In this document: piece after piece, positions 20,309 through 29,218 of the stretch
Numbering within the stretch: position 1 is the stretch's first letter
Layout of the letters: each line of letters starts with the position of its first letter
Source: Hyphomonas sp. TMED17
Lineage (GTDB): Bacteria; Pseudomonadota; Alphaproteobacteria; Caulobacterales; Hyphomonadaceae
Reading direction: 5' to 3'
Assembly (NCBI GenBank): GCA_002172915.1
Contig: NHBW01000005.1
Span: forward strand, 362,197 to 400,300
DNA: 38,104 nucleotides
Notes under the pieces: model-generated
What the model was told of the DNA's origin: nothing
The model's input: the letters and a program-made list of their open reading frames with translations, nothing else
The model's database searches: none
Position numbers and translations under genes: made by a program

Positions 20309-21124
20309 TCACGTGCCACCCTCATGGTCACCAAGCAGCCGACCGGCTTGCCCGACCCAGTCCTCCCGGGAAATCCGGCCATGGAACGCAAAATGACGTT
20401 CAAGCCAGACAATATTTTCAGGGGTCCAGCCTGAAACCTGCTCAACGCGCCATATACCGAGATTATTGAGAACATCTGCGATCCGCGGTCCGATACCATT
20501 AATCAATGTCAAATCATCCTTGCCGCCGGCCGGCTCGGCTTCTTCATGCGGCTTTTCAGGCGTAACAAAAACAGGAGCCAAAGGTGCGTCCGGGGTATCC
20601 TCATCAGCTGCAATTTCTTCATCGCCATCAGCATCGATCGACAGCTGCGCCTCTGCAGCATCGTCTTCCTGCCCCTCTTCATAATAGGCGACGCGACCTT
20701 CGAGATAACGATTGCGCCAGCGCAAACGAGCCAGTTGCTCTTCAATCGCCGCGGCACCATCTCCGGCCGAAGTGCTATCTGTTGCAGCATCCATATCAAC
20801 CGGCGGATGCTTCAGTGCCAGCTCTGTCTCGACGGCAGCAATACGCCGCTCCAGCCAAATATTACGCTCGACCAAAGCGGTATCGGGCCGGTTGTCTTTG
20901 GGGCTGTCAGGAACATCCATTTCACTAGCAATCTCAGCGGGCGCGGCCGCAACAGGCGTTTCCGCTATCGTTTCAGTAACGGCGGATGTTTCTGCCGTCG
21001 GGTCTGTTGCTCGACTTTGTTTGCCCAATCGGGACAGATTAGCCCAGACGATCAGTCCCAGCACAAAGCTCAATCCGTGACTGATAATGAAAATGTAAAC
21101 GATGTTTGATACCTCAAACGGCAT
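20309..21124 (-). CDS. membrane-anchored helix-hairpin-helix domain protein
   Basis: Function unknown. The start is placed at ATG 21124 (MPFEVSNIVYIF), because GGAGGG lies just upstream; longer in-frame starts have no such site. The 271 residues comprise one N-terminal membrane segment (about 5-27), a long acidic and Ala/Thr/Pro-rich, probably disordered region with a predicted coiled part (about 95-165), and a C-terminal helix-hairpin-helix domain in the last 60 residues (LINGIGPRIADVLNNLGI, then WTPENIVWLERHFAFHGRI and WVGQAG). The same domain type occurs at the end of alphaproteobacterial NuoE and in COG3743-like proteins. It may bind DNA or protein at the membrane. The M48 gene follows 105 bp downstream. 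Confidence 0.75.
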   Translation of the reverse strand: MPFEVSNIVYIFIISHGLSFVLGLIVWANLSRLGKQSRATDPTAETSAVTETIAETPVAAAPAEIASEMDVPDSPKDNRPDTALVERNIWLERRIAAVETELALKHPPVDMDAATDSTSAGDGAAAIEEQLARLRWRNRYLEGRVAYYEEGQEDDAAEAQLSIDADGDEEIAADEDTPDAPLAPVFVTPEKPHEEAEPAGGKDDLTLINGIGPRIADVLNNLGIWRVEQVSGWTPENIVWLERHFAFHGRISREDWVGQAGRLLGDHEGGT

Positions 21125-21341
21125 GCCGCCCTCCATTATGGCTCTGCTGTCGTCCATAGTCCGCGGATCTGCGGGCTTCGCAATCGTGAAACGACTCGTC
21201 AGGCAAGTGTATCCGTCCCCCGCGGGAAACACCAACATTGTTTGACACACAATAGGCCAACTATGCCGGTATGCACCGATCAATATCGCCAATTTGCGTC
21301 CAGACAGTAGGAATTGGGGCCGCCTGTGCTAAACGGCAGCT

Positions 21342-22154
21342 ATGACTAGTTCAATCGACCTTATTAGCTCCGCCAGCAACCCGCTTATAAAAATGCTTCG
21401 AGGGCTCGATCGCAAGAAAGTCCGGAGCGAAACCGGGCTATTTCTAGCTGAGGGCGGCCGCCTGCTCGAGCAGGCACTAGTTCAAGACTGGGACATCGAA
21501 ACCGTCATCGTTTCGAATAGCGGCCTTGAAAGGCCCATGACCCAGGAGCTTATTAGCAGGGCCGCGAAAGCCGGCGCCCGTATCGCCCGGGTTCCAGACC
21601 AGCTGGCCAGCACTATTGCGCGCAAGGAGAATCCACAGGCTGTTTTAGGCGCAATACGGCAAAGAAAACTGTCACTTGACCAGCTCGACCCCAGTGCATC
21701 AGGTCTCTGGCTGGGTCTGCATGAAATACGCGACCCGGGAAACCTCGGAACTATTTTGCGGACCGCTGACTGTGCCGGACTGGCCGGAGTGATACTGATC
21801 GGAACCTGCTGCGACCCCTTCAGCGTTGAAGCAGTCCGGGCCTCCATGGGCTCAATCTTCGATATCCCGCTGGCACGCAGCGACTTCGATACTTTTGACC
21901 GCTGGCGTCAGACCGGCGCGCTGGCACTGGTTGCCGCCAGCGTCAACGGGTCTATCGCCCATACTGACGTCGATTTTACGCAACCGTCTCTCATCCTTAT
22001 GGGAACAGAACAGTCGGGACTGCCTGACGAGGTGGAGGCAAAGTGCGATACGCGTTGCATAATACCCATGCGCGGCGGGGCAGATAGCCTCAACCTCGCT
22101 CAGGCCTCGGCAATCATGGTGTACGAGGCCTGGCGCCAAAGAGGATTTGCATGA
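21342..22154 (+). CDS. TrmH/SpoU-family RNA 2'-O-methyltransferase
   Basis: A SPOUT methyltransferase that transfers a methyl group from SAM to a ribose in RNA. The 270-residue protein has the N-terminal substrate-binding domain (about 8-100) and the three SpoU motifs: RDPGNLGTILRTAD near 127-140, LILMGTEQSGLPDEV near 213-227 and IPMRGGADSLNLAQASAI near 237-254. These form the trefoil knot. The target nucleotide cannot be read from sequence. Its stop overlaps the next methyltransferase start in ATGA, so the pair is translationally coupled. Confidence 0.92.
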   Translation: MTSSIDLISSASNPLIKMLRGLDRKKVRSETGLFLAEGGRLLEQALVQDWDIETVIVSNSGLERPMTQELISRAAKAGARIARVPDQLASTIARKENPQAVLGAIRQRKLSLDQLDPSASGLWLGLHEIRDPGNLGTILRTADCAGLAGVILIGTCCDPFSVEAVRASMGSIFDIPLARSDFDTFDRWRQTGALALVAASVNGSIAHTDVDFTQPSLILMGTEQSGLPDEVEAKCDTRCIIPMRGGADSLNLAQASAIMVYEAWRQRGFA

Positions 22155-23047
22155 AACTCAAGACCGAGCTCTTTCTGGCCGATGACTGGGCCGACTATGA
22201 ATTGCTAGACAGCGGCAATGGCCGGAAATGGGAAAGATTTGGCATTCAAAGGCTTATCCGCCCTGACCCGCAAGCCTTCTGGCAGCCGGCCACGCCGACC
22301 GGTCAATGGCAGGCCGATGCCGTTTTTGATCAAAACAGCGGTGATGATGAACGTGGACGCTGGCGGCAGTTAAACCCGGCTGCACCTGAAGTCTGGCCTA
22401 TGCAATGGGAAAACTTGCGCTTTCATGCCCGACGGTCTCCATTCAGACATGTCGGCCTGTTCCAGGAGCATAGCGTTCACTGGCGGTTTGCGCGCAATGC
22501 AATCACCGCCGTCAGACGTCCGGTCTCGGTCCTGAACCTGTTTGGCTATACCGGTATGATGAGCCTGGCCTGCGCTGAGGCTGGCGCTGAAGTCACCCAT
22601 CTTGACGCCAGCCCAAAATCAAACGGCTACGGTAAGGAAAATCAGGCCCTGTCGGGCCTAGCCGACAGGCCAATTAGATGGATTGCCGATGATGCGATGA
22701 AATTCGCCGCCCGCGAAGTGCGACGAGGCAACCAGTATGATGCGATTATTCTCGATCCGCCAAAATTTGGCCGCGGGACCAAAAACGAGACCTGGCGGTT
22801 TGAGGAAGACCTCCCCGAGCTGCTAAAGCTCGTCAGGCAACTGCTATCACGTCGACCATTATTCATCATTCTCACCGCATACGCAGTCCGGCTGTCACAT
22901 ATCGCTCTCGCCCAGACACTGGAAGATCATATCCGCGATCTCGGTGGCGAATTGGCAATGGGCGAAATGGCATTGCCCCAGGCCTCTAGCGACCGCGTAC
23001 TGCCAACCGCGATTTGTGCGCGCTGGCAGGCTGATGAGCTGCTTTAG
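22151..23047 (+). CDS. class I SAM-dependent RNA methyltransferase (RlmI/RlmK-like)
   Basis: A Rossmann-fold methyltransferase, most like the 23S rRNA enzymes RlmI and RlmK. SAM motif I is LNLFGYTGMMSLACAEAGAE near residues 128-147, followed by the acidic HLDAS. The catalytic-loop motif LDPPKFGRG is near 200-209. The 298 residues lack an obvious N-terminal PUA domain, so it is shorter than RlmI. It overlaps the TrmH-family gene by four bases, suggesting a joint role in rRNA or tRNA modification. The substrate is unknown. Confidence 0.88.
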   Translation: MKLKTELFLADDWADYELLDSGNGRKWERFGIQRLIRPDPQAFWQPATPTGQWQADAVFDQNSGDDERGRWRQLNPAAPEVWPMQWENLRFHARRSPFRHVGLFQEHSVHWRFARNAITAVRRPVSVLNLFGYTGMMSLACAEAGAEVTHLDASPKSNGYGKENQALSGLADRPIRWIADDAMKFAAREVRRGNQYDAIILDPPKFGRGTKNETWRFEEDLPELLKLVRQLLSRRPLFIILTAYAVRLSHIALAQTLEDHIRDLGGELAMGEMALPQASSDRVLPTAICARWQADELL

Positions 23048-23210
23048 CTACAGCGGCAGGCTCAGCAGGGCCGGTAAGCCATTGAGCTATCATTATAACA
23101 CTCTACGTCGCGTGCAGCCGCTGCCTCCTGACCAGCTGCAGGGGCGCCGGGAAGCTCACCTCTTGCCGGTCTCATAAATCTGGTCGGAAACACCGCAGGC
23201 GAACAGCCGC

Positions 23211-25766
23211 CTAGGCGCCGCCAGACGCCGACTTCGCGGAAAACTCGGCTTTCACCCGTTCAGCCAGTTGTTTGACCGTGAACGGTTTCGACATGAATGC
23301 GACCTGCCTGTTATCATCGAGCTGCTGGGCGATATCACGCTCGGCATAGCCTGACATGAACAGGATACGGGCATCCCCTAGTAAATCTTTCGCCTCTCTG
23401 ATCAGAGTCGGGCCATCCATTCCCGGCATCACCACATCGGAGACAACCAGATCATACACGCCGGGATCCGCCATCAATAGTTCCAGCGCCTCCTCGCCAT
23501 CACACGATTCAGTGACGTCATAACCGCGTGATCGTAATTGAGATGCGGCAATCGAACGAACACCATCTTCATCCTCAACAAGCAGGATCCGCCCCCGCCC
23601 CGAAAAATCGACCGGCACCACGGCCTTGTCCAGGGCCATTGGCTGCACAATATCTGGGTCCGGCAGATCCTCTTGCTTCAAAGCTGGAAGATAGATCTGG
23701 AATGTGGTGCCCTCGCCTAGACGCGAAATTGGGCAAATATAGCCATCCGACTGTTTGATAATCCCGTACACTGTCGACAGGCCCAACCCCGTCCCAAGCC
23801 CTTTCGGTTTCGTGGTAAAAAACGGGTTAAAAATATTGGCAAGATGCTCCGGCGCGATGCCATGCCCGGTATCCTCGATCTCAATCAGAAGATACTCGCC
23901 GGGTTCGACGAACCAGAAACTGCCGGCATACGCGTCCTGCTCGGTCGCACGCGACGTTCGAACCGTTAGTTTGCCGCCGCGCCCTCCCTGCATTAACAGG
24001 GCATCACGTGCATTTGTCGCCAAGTTTATAATCGCCGTTTCCAACTGATTTTTATCGGCTTTGATCATTGGCAGATCACGACCGTGCACGAGGCTGAAAT
24101 CAACCCGCTCATCCAGTAACTGCCCCAGTAACACCGAAAATTCGGACAGGAAGTCGCTCGGATCGAAGACCTCTCGGCGAAACGTTTGCTGCCGCGCATA
24201 GGCCAGCAGCATCGTCACCAGATCTTTCGCACGGACCGAAAATTCGTGAATTTTTTTAAGATGCTCGAAACTCGGATCCCCGACCGGATGCATCGTCATC
24301 AAATGGTCGTTGTTTAGTATAATGCCGGTCAGAACATTATTGAAATCATGCGCAACCCCACCAGCGAGCTTGCCAATCGCAGACATTTTCTCACCCTGCG
24401 CCAGACGCAGTTCGAGATCTTTTTGATTGCTCAAATCAATCACATATGCCGCGAGCGGCCGACCTTCGGAATCGGCGGTCACGATCAAATTAATATGCTT
24501 ATCGTCACGGTCGACAATTTTCAGACCGATCGGCCGATGAACCGCAGCCGCAATTTCCGCTCCGAGATCGGACTCCCCGTCTTCGGTAGCGAACAAATCG
24601 ATCAGACGCGCGCCAGCAACCGCCTTACCATGGCTCAACTCTAGCAGCACGCGATTGGCTTCGACAATAATTGCATCCTGAGGACTCTCGCCAGACAACA
24701 GGACCGCGCCGAACGGTGCACCATCAAACATCGAGTCAACTTGATGCTCCCGTGTCACCGCCGGTGGTGCCGCAACATCCCGCGGCTCACGCGCGGTTAG
24801 CGTCTGCTCATGTGTCAATACGATCAGCCGGCCACGCGCGCTGCTACCCTCACCCTGCCAATTCAAAATAGCCCGAACGGGTATTTCGCTGCCATCAAGC
24901 GAGCGGATCAGGACATCAGCAGATATTGGCGCACCCGCCTTGCGATCACGGCGCAAAAGTTTGACAGATTCCGGCCGCATCAGATCATCAATTCTCAGAT
25001 GCGCGGGTTTTTCGTCCATCCCCAATAAATTTCGGAGCCATTGATTAGCAAAGAGCAGCCTGCCATCAGGGCCGAGGCCGGCAAAACCTATTGGTGCCTG
25101 CTCGGCATCATCGCCCAGCTCTGCAGAAGACTTGGCTTCCGGCGCAGGCTTATCAGCATCAAACCGCCAGAGCACACGATCACCGTCTATGGGACTGACT
25201 TTTGCCGATAGCCGCAAGCTTTCCTGTCCACTTTCAAATTGCAATTCCGGCAGCTGCTCGACAAGTGTTGCGCCGTTTTTTGCAGCCTGAAACAAACGAA
25301 AGACCGGCTCTGAAAACTCTGACCGATTACTGAAGATGCGATCCGGAGACACATTGTCCGACAATGAACTCTGGTCTGACAAGATAGCGGCCGCCCACGC
25401 CTTATATGCCTGATTAGCAGCGACCGGGAACCCGTTGCGATCGCTAATCAATGCGATCTCATCAAGCGCTTCGAGCCATTTGAAAGTCTCGTCTGGAACC
25501 TGATCAGCTTCGGCATCCGCGGTCGCCCTTGGCGGCATGATGGCTCCGAAGGGTTTGTCCCGCGATAATACCATTGTTCCGCCAACCACCAGCGCCAATA
25601 ATAAAATCTGGCCGCCCCGGCCGGCATCGGCTGGCGACCAGAATGATACAATTGCAAGAATGACCGCGAAGAACACGCAGATCCAGAACGCAATTCGAGG
25701 CCAGTCCTGTTCGCGCTGCATATCGGCGAATTCGGCTTCAAAGCCTGCTGACCGCTGCTCGGGCAT
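23211..25766 (-). CDS. cckA: cell-cycle hybrid histidine kinase CckA
   Basis: CckA phosphorylates ChpT, and through it the regulators CtrA and CpdR, controlling the cell cycle in alphaproteobacteria. The 851 residues show two membrane spans (about 24-42 and 52-66), three PAS-like regions (about 95-200, 220-320, 340-450) and a kinase core. Its phospho-accepting H473 lies in VAHDFNNVLTG, the N box in NLATNARDAL near 581-590, and the G boxes in DTGHGIAP and GLGTGLGLSTVYG. The C-terminal receiver has the E/D pocket at 731-733, phospho-acceptor D777 and K827. HDFNN with a C-terminal receiver is typical of CckA. ATG with AAGGGAT upstream. A CtrA-type site lies near the next gene, fliM. Confidence 0.93.
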   Translation of the reverse strand: MPEQRSAGFEAEFADMQREQDWPRIAFWICVFFAVILAIVSFWSPADAGRGGQILLLALVVGGTMVLSRDKPFGAIMPPRATADAEADQVPDETFKWLEALDEIALISDRNGFPVAANQAYKAWAAAILSDQSSLSDNVSPDRIFSNRSEFSEPVFRLFQAAKNGATLVEQLPELQFESGQESLRLSAKVSPIDGDRVLWRFDADKPAPEAKSSAELGDDAEQAPIGFAGLGPDGRLLFANQWLRNLLGMDEKPAHLRIDDLMRPESVKLLRRDRKAGAPISADVLIRSLDGSEIPVRAILNWQGEGSSARGRLIVLTHEQTLTAREPRDVAAPPAVTREHQVDSMFDGAPFGAVLLSGESPQDAIIVEANRVLLELSHGKAVAGARLIDLFATEDGESDLGAEIAAAVHRPIGLKIVDRDDKHINLIVTADSEGRPLAAYVIDLSNQKDLELRLAQGEKMSAIGKLAGGVAHDFNNVLTGIILNNDHLMTMHPVGDPSFEHLKKIHEFSVRAKDLVTMLLAYARQQTFRREVFDPSDFLSEFSVLLGQLLDERVDFSLVHGRDLPMIKADKNQLETAIINLATNARDALLMQGGRGGKLTVRTSRATEQDAYAGSFWFVEPGEYLLIEIEDTGHGIAPEHLANIFNPFFTTKPKGLGTGLGLSTVYGIIKQSDGYICPISRLGEGTTFQIYLPALKQEDLPDPDIVQPMALDKAVVPVDFSGRGRILLVEDEDGVRSIAASQLRSRGYDVTESCDGEEALELLMADPGVYDLVVSDVVMPGMDGPTLIREAKDLLGDARILFMSGYAERDIAQQLDDNRQVAFMSKPFTVKQLAERVKAEFSAKSASGGA

Positions 25767-25929
25767 GTTAAATCCCTTCTATTGAATGATCCCCGCCAAA
25801 TTGATTCGCGACGACATTATCTCCTGAAAGGTCGATTATGGACACATTTCATTTTTTGCGGATTGAAGTCACGTCCGACCGCCACCTCACAAAGTCATTG
25901 AGATCACAGCCGGCAACACACCCGCCCGA

Positions 25930-26937
25930 TCATTCGAATTTGACTTTCAAGGCCATTTTGTTACCGCGCCGGCCAATGTCGGCTTGCGATATAACCGCCC
26001 CGTCCCGTCCGCCGGACAGGATTTCAACCGGCCTGTCAGCTGCGAGCCCCAGCATCAAGGTTGATCCGACACTTAAATCTTTCAGATCCCCGAGCTTCGC
26101 CTCAAATCCAGACAGGCGCGCCGTCAACATTGCAATGATCGGCACCTCTGCCAGATCGGGTTTACGTTTCTCAGCCTCCGCCTGCGGCGGCGCACAGGCC
26201 CGCCCCTCAATCAGTGCCAGATCGCTAGCAAAACCGTCTCCGGTGACGTCATACTCCGTGATTGTTATGTTTTCCGTTTGAAACAGGTCGGCGACATCAC
26301 CAAGATCAGTCGTAATGGCTTGCAGCCTGACGCCATCGCCAAATATCGAATTCAGCGTCGCAATGATTTTATGCAAAAACACGAAATCTAGCGCATTGGG
26401 TTGCCTTGATAGATCGGTATTGTCAGCCACTCTCTGGGTCGTTCGCATTTGCGATATCAAGACATTCGCAAGTCCGAGTGGCAAACAAACAAGCGTCAAT
26501 AAAGATGACGCCGACCGCCCAAACCCAGCAATAATGACGGGCGTTCCTGACATTAGCTGACCTAATGAAGCTGCGTCGAAATCGGCACTTTCACGAGGCG
26601 TCACGGTCAGGTCCAAGGCCGCGCCGCCACGCAAGGCTTTACTAATTCGCACACCAAGCCCAGCATTTAATTTGAATGCGGTATCCCGGTCCGGTGACAC
26701 GCCGTCCTTATTCAATGATTCCGACTGCGATGCGGCTTGCGGCTTGTTATCAGAGTTCTTTGCCTTTCGGCGAACCGGTCGCAACAGCGTCTCGATCTCT
26801 TTCGGCGTCAGAATACTGCGATCTGTTTCAAACACTGGCCCGTCATCAACCGCGACTTGGCCAGACGAAACCGCCGCCAATCCAGGCAGCGGGCCTGAAT
26901 ATGGCGGGTTCGCCGACGGTTTGGATGAATCGCGCAT
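25930..26937 (-). CDS. fliM: FliM-like flagellar motor switch protein (divergent)
   Basis: FliM belongs to the C-ring that sets the rotation sense of the flagellum. The chosen ATG 26937 (MRDSSKPSANPP) is preceded by GAGGTTGATC, which resembles the anti-SD complement; an upstream GTG at 26976 lacks a site. The 335 residues have a Pro/Ser-rich N-terminus, a ILTPKEIETLL motif like the LSQDEIDALL start of FliM but about 40 residues further in, a middle domain, and a C-terminal SpoA/FliN-like domain in the last 75 residues ending in MALKVKFE. FliL and other flagellar genes are not adjacent here. A CtrA-type site lies about 43 bp upstream. A FliN/FliY-type or YscQ-like role is less likely. Confidence 0.75.
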   Translation of the reverse strand: MRDSSKPSANPPYSGPLPGLAAVSSGQVAVDDGPVFETDRSILTPKEIETLLRPVRRKAKNSDNKPQAASQSESLNKDGVSPDRDTAFKLNAGLGVRISKALRGGAALDLTVTPRESADFDAASLGQLMSGTPVIIAGFGRSASSLLTLVCLPLGLANVLISQMRTTQRVADNTDLSRQPNALDFVFLHKIIATLNSIFGDGVRLQAITTDLGDVADLFQTENITITEYDVTGDGFASDLALIEGRACAPPQAEAEKRKPDLAEVPIIAMLTARLSGFEAKLGDLKDLSVGSTLMLGLAADRPVEILSGGRDGAVISQADIGRRGNKMALKVKFE

Positions 26938-26979
26938 GATCAACCTCATACTATGAGTCGCCGATTGTGTTAGCACTTG

Positions 26980-26995
26980 GTTAATTTAGCGTTAG
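26980..26995 (-). promoter_or_regulatory. candidate CtrA-binding site upstream of fliM
   Basis: Minus strand CTAA-N7-TTAAC (plus TTAA 26981-26984, seven bases, TTAG 26992-26995) matches seven of eight bases of the CtrA full site TTAA-N7-TTAA. It lies 43-58 bp before the fliM ATG, where CtrA often overlaps a -35 box. fliM promoters are CtrA-controlled in Caulobacter. Confidence 0.5.
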
Positions 26996-27280
26996 GTGTG
27001 ATAAATGCGAGGCGACGCTCGAACACGCGCCGCAACCAGCGACAGTGTCAGCATACCCCAGAACTCAGCCGAGTGCGCCAAAGCAGCGGTCATGCGCTAA
27101 GTGCAATCGACGCGCTTTTTACATAACCTATGATCCGGGTATAGCGAAATGCGGGCGAAGCAAATCGCGGGCCGGCCAATATGCGTAACGCGCTTTAACC
27201 CCTAGAAGGAAATGGAGCCGGGCATAAGCTTACAAATACATTTTTGAAAAAGACAAGCCGACGAGGTCGCTGCCATATCT
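26996..27280. other. intergenic region between dksA and fliM
   Basis: About 285 bases without a supported gene. A plus-strand ATG at about 27211 behind AGAAGGAA opens only ten codons and is not called. A sigma-54 -24/-12 pair was sought for fliM and not found. Confidence 0.4.
27247..27271 (-). terminator. weak candidate terminator after dksA
   Basis: On the minus strand AGCGAC-CTC-GTC(G)GCT forms a six-pair stem with one bulge, followed after four bases by TTTTT. It is just past the dksA stop at the right place but of modest stability. Confidence 0.35.
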
Positions 27281-27697
27281 CTAGTCTTCGCGAACAACCC
27301 GTTCATTCTTCTCGTGGCGCTCCTGCGCTTCGAGACTCAAAGTTGCAGTTGGCCGCGCTTCGAGGCGTTTAAGACCAATCGGTTCACCAGTGTCTTCGCA
27401 ATAGCCGTAAACGCCCTGATCGAGGCGGCGCAGCGCGGCATCAATCTTTAACGTTAATTTGCGTTGCCGGTCGCGGGTCCGCAATTCCAAGGCTTTATCG
27501 CTTTCAGCCGATGCCCGATCGACCAAATCAGGATGGTTACTGGACTGAGCCTTAAGGTTTCCGATGGTCGTCTGGGCACCATTTAATATGTCAGACTTCC
27601 ATTTCTCCAGCTTAACTCTAAAATATGTTTTTTGCCGGGGGTTCATAAACTCTTCGTCTGAAGATGGAACATACCCTTCGAGATCGATATCCGTCAC
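27281..27697 (-). CDS. dksA: DksA-family RNA polymerase-binding regulator (zinc-site variant)
   Basis: DksA enters the RNA polymerase secondary channel and, with ppGpp, adjusts rRNA and amino-acid promoters. The 138 residues show the coiled coil with tip residues D57, D60 and A62 (DLVDRASAESDKALELRTRD). In the zinc-finger region only C100 remains; the other three cysteine positions are T103, S121 and A124. Single-cysteine DksA is known in alphaproteobacteria and can act without zinc. The start is GTG 27695-27697 with AAAGGTATC upstream. In this order it lies upstream of fliM on the same strand, with a 343-bp gap. Confidence 0.92.
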   Translation of the reverse strand: MTDIDLEGYVPSSDEEFMNPRQKTYFRVKLEKWKSDILNGAQTTIGNLKAQSSNHPDLVDRASAESDKALELRTRDRQRKLTLKIDAALRRLDQGVYGYCEDTGEPIGLKRLEARPTATLSLEAQERHEKNERVVRED

Positions 27698-27922
27698 GTT
27701 TTGATACCTTTGTTAATGTCTTTTCGTTAGTGTTTTTTTGTCTCTATATTATTTCTTTTCGAGATTCGCTAGCAATTTTTACTGAATGCCCCGAAAGCGA
27801 CTGGCCCGTATAACCGTCAGGATGATAGCAACCGGCAATGTTTTGCAGTTAAACGCATTAAATCTATTGATTCCGGTCGTTATTTTGAGCGAAATGAAAC
27901 TCTGGGAATCAATCGCACAGGT

Positions 27923-29218
27923 ATGGTGGACATGGCGTTTAACCGAAGACGGGTTCGGGCAAAAACACCGAGAACTTGGCTCGAGGGTTTGATATTCAAC
28001 GGACTTCTCGCATCTTTCGTGATTCTGGCCTTATGGAATGTCGATATAACCTACACGTCCGACCTCGCCATCGACCCTAATAATCCGAAAGCGCAGACCA
28101 CGACGCGCGAAAATATTGCAATTGCATTCCGGGAGATTGCAGACAGTGGAGAAGACGGCCGGGCCGTATGGGCTGATCGGGTCGAAACAACCGTCCTTGC
28201 AAGCGACTTTTCGGCAGCCCGGGGATATTTGCTGGCAGCCCCCTATATGTTGGATAAATCCGATGCAGCGGCCTTACAATCGGCCGTTGACGAGGAATAT
28301 TCCGGTGACCAGGATGAGCGCCTAGCCCGTGCTGCACTGATTTTTCTACCCGATACTGCGCGTGCCAGCTACCAGATTGCTATCGCGCCGCCCGACTATG
28401 ATCGCCCGCCGCCGCAAACGACGACCGCATCATCTGCGACGGCACCATCCGACGCTCCGGAAGCAAACATTGACCCTGGCCCCGTACCAGATCCGCTAAA
28501 GACAAACCTATCAATGATGCTACTCGGAGATGCCGAAGATCTCACCCGCCGGAGCCAACGCTGGCTGATAGATGATCAGCGCGACTCATTCCCATTGAGA
28601 CTTCGCGCGCTCGGCCTGATAAAATCCAAAGCGGGCTCAAATGATGAGGCGTCTTTTGTCGAAGCCGCATCAATTCTGACCGCCGGGCATCGCGCGAGCC
28701 GGTTGAGCCGAAAATTTACCGAGTTAATGACTGACAAAGTCGAGGCGACGCTTCCTGAAGCCGCCTTGCAGGCCCGTCTGAATGTCGCATTTGAGCCGGT
28801 GATGACGACGGCTGATCGCAGCCGCGAAGTGATCCGCGCTTATGAGGACACAATTGACCATGCCGGTCTCGACGATCTATCCGCAGAAATGGAAACGATT
28901 GCCCGTCTCGCGGACCTAACATCATCAGCAGGCGCTTTGACCCTGATCGAACAAATTGAAACGCCCAATCATATGCAGCGTATTCTATTGCTGGCCGAAG
29001 CTGGCGGCGAGCGTTCTGTGGCGCTGGCCCGTGAAATTGGTCCTGACATCCTGACGCTTGCCCAGCCTGGCATCTTGTATACGCGCGGCTTGCTGATCCG
29101 CACCGCAATCCTAATTCTGATTGCAATTGCGCTGATTATCACCAGCCTGTCATTCCTGACCAATCGCAATTACAATCCTGAAAAAAGGCCAGAACTCTAT
29201 TGCTTCAGGCCAGATTGA
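27923..29218 (+). CDS. uncharacterised two-TM membrane protein
   Basis: I do not recognise this 431-residue protein. It has a basic N-terminus, one membrane span at about 24-41, a large region of roughly 350 residues that is probably periplasmic, helical and rich in Ala, Asp and Glu, a Pro/Thr/Ser-rich low-complexity stretch at about 154-190, and a second span at about 392-414 before a short tail. Both ends would face the cytoplasm. Two ATGs (27923 and 27932) are possible and neither has a strong ribosome site. It is divergent from dksA and overlaps the 3' end of the converging marC gene by 14 bases. Confidence 0.7.
   Translation: MVDMAFNRRRVRAKTPRTWLEGLIFNGLLASFVILALWNVDITYTSDLAIDPNNPKAQTTTRENIAIAFREIADSGEDGRAVWADRVETTVLASDFSAARGYLLAAPYMLDKSDAAALQSAVDEEYSGDQDERLARAALIFLPDTARASYQIAIAPPDYDRPPPQTTTASSATAPSDAPEANIDPGPVPDPLKTNLSMMLLGDAEDLTRRSQRWLIDDQRDSFPLRLRALGLIKSKAGSNDEASFVEAASILTAGHRASRLSRKFTELMTDKVEATLPEAALQARLNVAFEPVMTTADRSREVIRAYEDTIDHAGLDDLSAEMETIARLADLTSSAGALTLIEQIETPNHMQRILLLAEAGGERSVALAREIGPDILTLAQPGILYTRGLLIRTAILILIAIALIITSLSFLTNRNYNPEKRPELYCFRPD
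29181..29211 (-). terminator. terminator overlapping the marC stop codon
   Basis: Minus strand GGCC-T-GAA, 9-nt loop, TTC-T-GGCC, then TTTTTT. The stem includes the marC stop and lies inside the 3' end of the converging gene, an economical arrangement. Confidence 0.65.

Noticed and set aside
23048-23210. Terminator or small gene between the methyltransferase pair and cckA
   Set aside because: Only short GC-rich stems without T runs are visible, and no start has a ribosome site.
26996-27280. Sigma-54 promoter for fliM
   Set aside because: TGGC-like starts occur on the minus strand but none has GC at the required distance.
27786-27992. Plus-strand frame of 68 codons before the two-TM protein
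   Set aside because: No ribosome site, overlaps the start of the larger gene in another frame, and has no recognisable features.
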